Program-made: the position numbers and the translations under genes
The notes under the pieces: model-generated
Told to the model about the DNA's origin: nothing
What the model saw: only the letters and a program-made list of their open reading frames with translations
The model's database searches: none
In this document: piece after piece, positions 58,001 through 64,000 of the stretch
Numbering within the stretch: position 1 is the first letter of the stretch
How the letters are laid out: every line of letters begins with the position of its first letter
From: Myxococcus fulvus
GTDB taxonomy: Bacteria; Myxococcota; Myxococcia; Myxococcales; Myxococcaceae
Length of the DNA: 64,000 nt
Reading direction: 5' to 3'
NCBI RefSeq assembly: GCF_900111765.1
Contig: NZ_FOIB01000007.1
Coordinates: 368,706 to 432,705 of the forward strand

Positions 58001-61000
58001 CTTCTTCGAGCTGGGCGGAGACTCCATCCTCGGCATCCAGGTCATCTCCCGCGCGGCGCAGGCGGGACTGCATCTGCGCGCGAAGCAGCTCTTCGAGAAC
58101 CCGACCGTGGCGCGGCTCGCGGCGGTGGTCTCCGAGGCTCCGCGGGAGGTCATCGCCCAGGGGCCCGTGACGGGACCGGTGGCGCTGACGCCCATCCAGC
58201 ACGGGTTCTTCGAGCACGAGCGCTCGGGAGTGCACCACTTCAATCAGGCCCTGCGCCTCACGCTGCGCGAGCGGATGGTTCCGGAGCACCTGGACCGCGC
58301 CCTCCAGCTCGTGCGTGAGCACCACGATGCCCTGCGTCTGCGCTTCACGAGGGACGCGCAGGGCGGCTGGCGGCAGGAGTTGATGGGCCTGGAAGGCGTC
58401 CTGCCCCTGGAGACGGTGGACCTCAGCAGGTCCGAGGCGCGGGAGGCCGAGTTGGTCGCTCACGCCGCGCGGGCCCAGGCGAGCCTGACGCTCTCCACGG
58501 GCGAGGTCGCGCGCGCCGTGCTGTTCGAGTCGGGCCCGGACGTGCCGCAGGAGTTGTTGATCGTCATCCACCACCTCGCGGTGGATGCCGTCTCCTGGCG
58601 CGTGCTGGTGGAGGACCTGCTGTCGAGCTACCAGCGGCTCCGCGCGGACGAGCCCGTGAAGCTCCCCGCGAAGACGGTGTCCTATCAGTCCTGGGCGTCA
58701 CGTCTGGTGGAGCACGCGAGGACCCCCGCGGCACAGGAGGAGGCGGCCTTCTGGCTCGGGCTGCCGTGGGAGCGGGTGGGCGCGTTGCCGCGTGAGGTGG
58801 AGGGCGGCCCCGCGAACACGGAGGGCGCGTCGAAGGTGGTGGAGGTGTCGCTGGAGCCCGCGGAGACGCAGTTGCTGCTCCAGGACGTGGCGAAGGCGTT
58901 GCGCGCGAAGCCGGACGAGCTGTTGCTGGCGGCGCTCGCCCACGTGCTGCGTCGGTGGACGGGGGCGTCGTGCGTGCGGGTGGACATGGAGGGCCACGGG
59001 CGCGAGAACGTCTTCGGCGAGGTGGACCTCTCGCGCACGGTGGGTTGGTTCACCAGCATGTTCCCGGTGTTGGTGGAGGCGACGGGGGAGGGGCCCGGAG
59101 CGTGGATTCGCGCCGCGAAGGAGGCGATGCGGCGCATCCCGTCCAAGGGCGTGGGCTTCGGCGTGCTGCGCTACCTGTCACCGGACCCGGCGCTGCGTGA
59201 GCGCCTGCGTGCGCTGCCCGCGCCGGAGGTGGGGTTCAACTACCTGGGACAGTTCGACAACGTGCTGCCGGCCACGGCGCCGCTGCGGATGTCCGAGGGC
59301 TCGGTGGGGCCCACGCGTGCGCCCGAGGGCGTGCGCGAGCACCTGCTCGACGTGGACTGCATCGTCAGCGGCGGCCGGATGCGGCTGATGTTCACCCATG
59401 GCCCGGGGATTCATGCGACCGGGACGGTGGAGAAGCTGGCTCACGGGCTGATCTCCTCCCTGCGTGAGCTCATCGCGCATGCGACGTCGGAGGACCCGCG
59501 CGGACTGTCGCCGTCGGACTTCCCGCTGGCGAAGCTGGGACAGGGCGCGCTGGAGGGGCTCGCGGACCGGATGGCCTCGAAGGGCCTGCGCCTGCGCGAC
59601 GTGGAGGACCTGTATCCGCTGTCTCCGTTGCAGCAGGGCATCCTGTTCCACATCCTCCAGGATGAAGAGGCCCAGCCCTACTTCAACCAGATGGCGTTCG
59701 AGCTGGAGGGCTCGCTCGACGTGAAGGCGCTGACGGAGGCGTGGCGACAGGCGGCGCGTCGCTTCTCCATCCTCCGGACGGCGTTCTACTGGGACGGGCT
59801 GGACGCGCCGCTGCAAGCGGTGATGCGTGACGTGGAGCCCCCGGTCCAGGTCGAGGACTGGCGCGCGGTGCCTCGGGACGAGGTGGAGGCGCGGGTGTCG
59901 GCGTTCCTGGAGGAGGACCGTCGCCGCGGCGTGGAGCTCTCCGTCGCGCCGCTGTTCCGGCTGGGGCTCTTGCGGACGGACGAGCGGGTCTGGCGCGTGG
60001 TGTTCAGCTTCTCGCACCTCTTGCTGGATGGCTGGTCCACGCAGTTGGTGACGCAAGATGTGTTCACCCGGTACGAGGCGCTTCGGCGCGGCGTGACGCC
60101 GCCGCGAGGAGAGGTCCGGCCGTATCGTGACTTCATCGCGTGGCTGGAGCGACAGGACCCGAGCGCCGCGAAGGAGTTCTGGAGCAAGGCGCTCGTGGGG
60201 TACTCGGAGCCCACGCGCGTGGATGTCGCTGGGGCGGCGCGGGGCCTGGCGGGACGGGGTGGACAGGAGCTGCGGCTCGGTGCCGAGGAGACCGCGTCCC
60301 TCGTGGCCTTCGCGAGGCAGCAGGGCATCACCCAGAGCACCCTGGTCCAAGGGGCCTGGGCCGTGGTGTTGGGGCGCTACAGCGGTCGGGACGACGTGGT
60401 CTTCGGAGCCACCGTCGCCGGACGTCCCGCGGAGCTGACGGACTTCGAGAGCATGGTGGGGTTGTTCATCAACTCCATCCCCGTGCGGGTGCGGATGCCC
60501 TCCGAGGCGAGGGTGGGCACATGGTTGAGGGAACTCCAGGGATGGATGCAGGAGGCCCGCCAGTACGAGTCGACCCCGCTGGTCGACGTGCGTCGCTGGA
60601 GCGAGGTGCCCTCGGGCGAGCCGTTGTTCGAGACGCTGTTCACCTACGAGAACTATCCGATGGAGGCGGGGCTCTCCACGCCGTCCGAGGACCTCGTGGT
60701 GCGCAATCCCATGGCGGTGGAGGCGGACCACCACCCCATCTCCCTGGTGGTCATGCCGGGGAACGAGTGGGTGCTCAAGCTGAACCATGACGCCGCGCGC
60801 TTCGACGCGCTCGCGGTGCGGCGGATGCTCGAGCAGGTCCGGCACCTGTTGTCCGAGCTGCGCGGCAAGGTCGAACAGCCCTTGTCCACGCTCGACCTGA
60901 TGGGCGCGGACGAGCGGCGGCGGTGGGTGGAGGAGTGGAGCGGGCGGAGCGTGCTCGCGTCACCCGGGCAGACGCTGCACGAGCGCTTCGAGGACCAGGC

Positions 61001-64000
61001 CGCGCGCACGCCCGAGGCGTTGGCGGTCCTGGATGACGAGGCGTCGCTCACGTTCGAGCAGCTGGACCGCCGGGCCAACAGGCTCGCCCGTTGGCTGCGC
61101 GCTCGTGGCGTCGGGCCCGAGTCCCGCGTGGCCCTCTGCCTGGAGCGCAGCGTCGACATGGTCGTCGCCGTGCTGGGTGTCCTCAAGGCGGGTGGTGCCT
61201 ACGTCCCTCTGGACCCGGCGCATCCTCGCGAGCGACTGGCCTTCGTGCTCCAGGACGCGCGCGCCGCGTTCGTCCTCACTCAGCGCTCGCTGGTCGAGCG
61301 AGTGGAGGCGCAGGGTGTCGAGGTCATCCGTCTGGATGAGCCGGCCATGGTGGAGGCGCTCGCCGCGGAGTCGGACACCGCGCCGCCGCGTGTCTCGCTT
61401 CCGGAGCATCTGGCCTACGTCATCTACACGTCGGGCAGCACGGGCCAGCCGAAGGGCGTGATGATTCAGCACGCGTCGGTGATGAACCTGCGCGCGGCGC
61501 TCGCGTCCACGGTCCTCGTGGGGTTGAACGGTCCGCTGCGCTTCAGCGTCAGCGCGCCGCTGGCCTTCGACGCGTCCGTCCAGCAGCTCGTACAAGTCTC
61601 GGATGGACACACCTTGTGCGTGGTGCCGCAGGCCGCTCGCCAGGACGCGGCCCTCCTGGTGGAGTGGGTGGAGCGACACCGCGTCGACGTGCTCGACTGT
61701 GCACCGTCCCACCTGCGCCTGCTGCTCGGTGAGGGGCTGGCGTCCCGTCGCGAGCTGCGAGTCCTCGTGGGTGGCGAGGCGGTGGACGAGGCGCTCTGGG
61801 AGCAGCTCTCCATCCACCCGCGCATCACCGCGTTCAACGTCTATGGGCCCACCGAGTGCACGGTGGACTCCACGGTGCGCGCCGTGCGTGGAGCTGCGCG
61901 GCCTTCGCTCGGAGCGCCGCTGGCGAATGTCCGGGCGTATGTCCTGGACGTGAACCTCCGGCCTGTCCCCGTGGGTGTGCCCGGGGAGCTGTTCCTGGCG
62001 GGGGAGGGTGTGGGCCGTGGCTATCTGGAACGTCCAGCGCTGACAGCGGAGCGGTTCGTTCCCAATCCCTTCAGCACTGTTCCGGGCGCGCGCATGTACC
62101 GCACGGGAGACAAGGTGCGCTGGCTCCCCGATGGTGAGCTCGCGTTCCTCGGCCGCCTCGACTTCCAGGTGAAGCTGCGTGGCTTCCGCATCGAGCTGGG
62201 GGAAATCGAGTCCGTGCTGCGCGCGCATCCCTCGGTCGGGGATGCGGTGGCGGTGGTGCGTGACGAGGGCGCAGCGGGTGCGAGGCTCGTGGCGTACGTG
62301 GTGCCCTCGCGTGAGCATCCCGGGCGGCCCGACCCCACGGTGCTCCGTGCGCATCTGGTCGGCCGGTTGCCCGAGTACATGGTCCCCTCCGCGCTGATTG
62401 CGTTGGAGGCGTTGCCGCTGACGCCGAGTGGCAAGGTGAATCGCAAGGCGCTGCCCGCGGTGGTGCTAGGGGCCACGGCGGGAGCGGACTTCGTTGCGCC
62501 GGGTACCGCGACGGAGCAGTTGCTGGCGGGGATCTTCGCGGAGGTGCTGGGGCTCGACAGGGTGGGGATTCACAGCCACTTCTTCGAGCTGGGAGGACAC
62601 TCGCTGCTGGCGACGCGAGCCATCTCGCGGATTCGGAGCGCGTTCAGTCTGGAGGTCCCGCTGCGGGAGCTGTTCGTGTCGCCCACCGTGGCGTCGCTCG
62701 CGGTGCGCGTGGATCGGTTGATTCGAGCGGGGGCGTCGTTGGCGGTGCCTCCGTTGAAGCCTCGTGAGGGCAAGCGCCAGCCGGCGCGGCTCTCCTTCGC
62801 TCAGCAGCGTCTGTGGTTCCTGGACCAGTTGGAGCCCGGCAGCGCTTCGTACAACATGCCGGGTGCCGTGCGGATGAGCGGTCCGCTGGACACCGAGGCC
62901 TTGGCGAGGACGTTCCAGGAGCTCGTCCGCCGTCATGAGGCCCTGCGCACCACGTTCCGGAGTGAGAACGGGGTGGCCGTGCAGAGGGTCTCGTCCGAAG
63001 TCGAGGTGCCTCTGCGCGTGGTCCAGTTGGATGGGCTCCCGGAGGCCGCTCGTGAGGCCGAGGCGCGTCGTCATGTGGAGCAGGAGGTGTTGCTCCCGTT
63101 CGACCTGGCGCGAGGGCCGCTGCTGCGGGCGACGCTGCTGAAGTTGTCTGAAGAGGAGCACGTGTTGGTGGTGGTGATGCACCACATCGTGTCGGACGGC
63201 TGGTCGACGGGGCTGTTGGTGAGGGAGGTGGCGGCGCTCTATGGGGCGTATGCGGAGGGGAAGCCGTCGCCGTTGGGCGAGCTGCCGGTGCAGTACGGGG
63301 ACTATGCGGAGTGGCAGCGGGGATGGTTGCAGGGGGAAGTGCTGGAGCAGCAGGTGGAGTACTGGCGCAAGCAGTTGGAAGGGGCGCCAAAGACTCTGGA
63401 GTTGGTGACGGACAAGCCGAGGCCAGCGGCGCAGAGCTTCCGTGGGGCGGTGTTGGAGCGGCGGTGGGAGAAGGAGCTGTGGAGGAAGGTGGAGGAGGTG
63501 AGTCGTCGTGAAGGGGTGACGCCCTTCATGGTGCTGCTGAGCGCGTACCAGGTGGTGCTGGCGAGGTACGCGGGGCAGCGGGAAGTGGTGGTGGGGTTCC
63601 CGATTGCAGGGCGTACGCACGCGGAGACGGAAGGGCTGATCGGGTACTTCGCGAACACGCTGGTGCTCAGGGGGAGGGTGGAGGAGGGGGAGACGTTCGG
63701 GGAGCTGGTGAGGAGGGCGAAGGAGGTGACGTTGGGTGCGTACGCGCACCAGGACGTGCCGTTCGAGAAGCTGGTGGAGGAGCTGCTGCCGCAGAGGGAC
63801 ATGAGCCGCAGTCCGCTGTTCCAGGTGAGCCTGACGTTGCAGAACACGCCAGGGGTGGAGGTGAAGCTGGGGAAGGGGCTGGTGCTGAGGGGCTTGGAGG
63901 CGGACACGAAGACGTCGAAGTTCGACTTCTCGTTGCTCGTGGGAGAGGGTCCGGACGGAGTGGCGGTGGTGCTGAACTACAACAGCGACCTGTTCGAGGA
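55023..64000 (+). CDS. NRPS (C-A-PCP-E-C-A-PCP-C...), 3' end outside window
   Basis: ATG 55023 overlaps the previous stop (ATGA); the frame stays open to base 64000 (2,992 codons). Order: C (about 1-436), A (about 453-955), PCP (Ser1001), E (about 1043-1490; HHLAVDA, EGHGRE), C (about 1523-1960), A (about 1983-2480), PCP (Ser2527), C (from about 2583; HHIVSDG, cut). Specificity residues: first A D-M-Q-D-L-G-V-V-E-K, second A D-A-Q-D-L-G-V-V-D-K, the known Gln code. So D-Gln-like then Gln is predicted. Both internal C domains have SHxxxDG (His143, His1665) instead of HHxxxDG. The second PCP is followed by another C, so at least one more residue is added. Confidence 0.93.
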   Translation, partial: MSDNIEDLYPLSPLQGGMLFHAISEPGKGLYFNQLVCELRGALDVEAFAAAWRGVVAAHPVLRTALVWDDVDEPVQVVLREVDLPLREEDWRDLSPEAFEARLETFLAKDREEGFDLSQAPLIRLTLLRAADRVYRFVFSHSHLVLDGWSVPLVVKDFFTLYEGTVSGRAPRLAPPRPFGDYLGWLAEHDLKTSEDFWRRELAGFHEPTLTGAGVGEGEGRATLIRHLSEQTTAALNAFTRRHGITMSTVVQGAWALVLGRLSGSEDVVFGTTVSGRPPDLAGVEEMVGLFINTQPVRVRWSGDLTWTTWLRRIQELQVDARQHEHAPLVKVQRWSEVPAGTALFDTLVVFENYPLDSALTSASRALEVHRVQSKEEDHFGLTLTSSPEARLPLHFRYDRSRFTREFAEAQLDRMVLVMETLAARPESRLGELSLLSAAERELLLVRWNDTERELPWEGALHERFEDQAARTPEALAVLDDETSLTFRQLDRRANRLAHWLRARGVGPESRVALCLERSVDMVVALFGVLKSGGAYVPLDPAHPPERLGFVVQDAGASFVLSQRSLAERPRSQGAQVICLDDPGMVEALAAEPDTAPPRVSLPEHLAYIIYTSGSTGQPKGVMIQHASVMNLRAALASKVFSGLSGPLRFSLNSPLAFDMSVQQLVHITDGHALCVVSQTVRQDAALLVEWVERHRVDVFDGTPSHLRVLLDEGLGAHRPLRILFGGEATDDTLWARIAAHPRITAVNVYGPTECTVEATVRFVRGTSGPSLGPPLANVRAYVLDANLQLAPVGVAGELFIAGEGVGRGYLGRPALTAERFLPNPFSTIPGDRMYRTGDKVHWLPNGELRFLGRIDFQVKLRGFRIELGEIEATLCRHPEVRDALVLLREDAGSAPRLVAYVVSSGERGREPAVLREFLLEQLPEYMVPAAFVAMEELPRTSSGKVDRRNLPAPELTVVERTDEVAPRDAKEEALAAIWAQVLGRPRVSVHDDFFELGGDSILGIQVISRAAQAGLHLRAKQLFENPTVARLAAVVSEAPREVIAQGPVTGPVALTPIQHGFFEHERSGVHHFNQALRLTLRERMVPEHLDRALQLVREHHDALRLRFTRDAQGGWRQELMGLEGVLPLETVDLSRSEAREAELVAHAARAQASLTLSTGEVARAVLFESGPDVPQELLIVIHHLAVDAVSWRVLVEDLLSSYQRLRADEPVKLPAKTVSYQSWASRLVEHARTPAAQEEAAFWLGLPWERVGALPREVEGGPANTEGASKVVEVSLEPAETQLLLQDVAKALRAKPDELLLAALAHVLRRWTGASCVRVDMEGHGRENVFGEVDLSRTVGWFTSMFPVLVEATGEGPGAWIRAAKEAMRRIPSKGVGFGVLRYLSPDPALRERLRALPAPEVGFNYLGQFDNVLPATAPLRMSEGSVGPTRAPEGVREHLLDVDCIVSGGRMRLMFTHGPGIHATGTVEKLAHGLISSLRELIAHATSEDPRGLSPSDFPLAKLGQGALEGLADRMASKGLRLRDVEDLYPLSPLQQGILFHILQDEEAQPYFNQMAFELEGSLDVKALTEAWRQAARRFSILRTAFYWDGLDAPLQAVMRDVEPPVQVEDWRAVPRDEVEARVSAFLEEDRRRGVELSVAPLFRLGLLRTDERVWRVVFSFSHLLLDGWSTQLVTQDVFTRYEALRRGVTPPRGEVRPYRDFIAWLERQDPSAAKEFWSKALVGYSEPTRVDVAGAARGLAGRGGQELRLGAEETASLVAFARQQGITQSTLVQGAWAVVLGRYSGRDDVVFGATVAGRPAELTDFESMVGLFINSIPVRVRMPSEARVGTWLRELQGWMQEARQYESTPLVDVRRWSEVPSGEPLFETLFTYENYPMEAGLSTPSEDLVVRNPMAVEADHHPISLVVMPGNEWVLKLNHDAARFDALAVRRMLEQVRHLLSELRGKVEQPLSTLDLMGADERRRWVEEWSGRSVLASPGQTLHERFEDQAARTPEALAVLDDEASLTFEQLDRRANRLARWLRARGVGPESRVALCLERSVDMVVAVLGVLKAGGAYVPLDPAHPRERLAFVLQDARAAFVLTQRSLVERVEAQGVEVIRLDEPAMVEALAAESDTAPPRVSLPEHLAYVIYTSGSTGQPKGVMIQHASVMNLRAALASTVLVGLNGPLRFSVSAPLAFDASVQQLVQVSDGHTLCVVPQAARQDAALLVEWVERHRVDVLDCAPSHLRLLLGEGLASRRELRVLVGGEAVDEALWEQLSIHPRITAFNVYGPTECTVDSTVRAVRGAARPSLGAPLANVRAYVLDVNLRPVPVGVPGELFLAGEGVGRGYLERPALTAERFVPNPFSTVPGARMYRTGDKVRWLPDGELAFLGRLDFQVKLRGFRIELGEIESVLRAHPSVGDAVAVVRDEGAAGARLVAYVVPSREHPGRPDPTVLRAHLVGRLPEYMVPSALIALEALPLTPSGKVNRKALPAVVLGATAGADFVAPGTATEQLLAGIFAEVLGLDRVGIHSHFFELGGHSLLATRAISRIRSAFSLEVPLRELFVSPTVASLAVRVDRLIRAGASLAVPPLKPREGKRQPARLSFAQQRLWFLDQLEPGSASYNMPGAVRMSGPLDTEALARTFQELVRRHEALRTTFRSENGVAVQRVSSEVEVPLRVVQLDGLPEAAREAEARRHVEQEVLLPFDLARGPLLRATLLKLSEEEHVLVVVMHHIVSDGWSTGLLVREVAALYGAYAEGKPSPLGELPVQYGDYAEWQRGWLQGEVLEQQVEYWRKQLEGAPKTLELVTDKPRPAAQSFRGAVLERRWEKELWRKVEEVSRREGVTPFMVLLSAYQVVLARYAGQREVVVGFPIAGRTHAETEGLIGYFANTLVLRGRVEEGETFGELVRRAKEVTLGAYAHQDVPFEKLVEELLPQRDMSRSPLFQVSLTLQNTPGVEVKLGKGLVLRGLEADTKTSKFDFSLLVGEGPDGVAVVLNYNSDLFE
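56400..57650 (+). repeat. A-domain duplicate, copy 1
   Basis: This stretch is nearly the same as 60972-62222. Landmarks GAGCGCTTCGAGGACCAGG (56409 and 60981), TACACGTCGGGCAGCACGGG (56853 and 61425) and GAGCTGGG (57621 and 62193) are all exactly 4,572 bases apart, so there is no net insertion or deletion over 1.2 kb. Confidence 0.85.
60972..62222 (+). repeat. A-domain duplicate, copy 2
   Basis: Second copy of the 56400-57650 adenylation segment, with the exact Gln specificity residues. The C, PCP and E sequences outside this block are much less alike, so the duplicated or converted unit is the A domain. Confidence 0.85.

Noticed and set aside
54672..58574. Very long open frame (1,300 codons) on the minus strand across the NRPS genes
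   Set aside because: Its product is a low-complexity Arg/His/Leu-rich antisense of well-supported NRPS domains, a usual artefact of high GC third positions.

Overview
The window looks like chromosome of a fruiting myxobacterium, most likely Myxococcaceae (Myxococcus/Corallococcus/Pyxidicoccus type). The reasons are very high GC with strong G/C third positions, a 6-phosphofructokinase gene followed directly by a Ser/Thr kinase (the pfk-pkn4 pair known from Myxococcus xanthus), FHA-linked signalling proteins, many lipoproteins, and a giant NRPS/PKS locus. No rRNA, tRNA, insertion sequence or CRISPR array was seen. Both ends of the window cut genes.

1-38 kb is mostly core genome. In order: the 3' part of a tandem ArsA/Get3-like ATPase; accA, a hisC-type aminotransferase and cmk; a periplasmic lytic transglycosylase; a CAP-domain protein with a DUF721/DciA-like partner; a large Cys-rich lipoprotein; an FHA-GGDEF diguanylate cyclase; an acyltransferase with a long disordered N-terminus paired with an SDR; mutL; an outer-membrane barrel; and several TPR or one-pass membrane proteins. 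A long minus-strand block runs pfk > pkn4 > TPR protein > FHA-GAF-sigma54 activator > two lipoproteins. After it come a hotdog acyl-CoA thioesterase with what I read as a cobalamin riboswitch in its leader, a secreted trypsin-like protease with an FHA membrane protein, a DUF4130/UDG-like fusion, a lipoprotein and an aldo/keto reductase.

38.3-64 kb (continuing past the window) is a collinear lipopeptide/polyketide assembly line in three translationally coupled genes. Gene 1: FAAL-ACP-C-A-PCP. Gene 2: KS-AT-ACP-C-(degenerate A interrupted by a luciferase-like monooxygenase)-C-A-PCP-E. Gene 3: C-A-PCP-E-C-A-PCP-C, incomplete. Specificity residues read by eye suggest Tyr (or Phe) for module 1, an unassigned D-configured residue at the end of gene 2, a Gln-like D-residue, then Gln. 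The predicted product starts as fatty acyl-Tyr-(malonyl C2 unit, probably oxidised)-D-X-D-Gln-like-Gln-.

The most unusual items are the monooxygenase inside a dead adenylation domain that has no carrier protein, the riboswitch-thioesterase pairing, and mosaic signs inside the NRPS (an A-domain duplicate at a constant 4,572-base offset and a terminal condensation domain with different codon habits). All calls are from reading the sequence; no database search was run.
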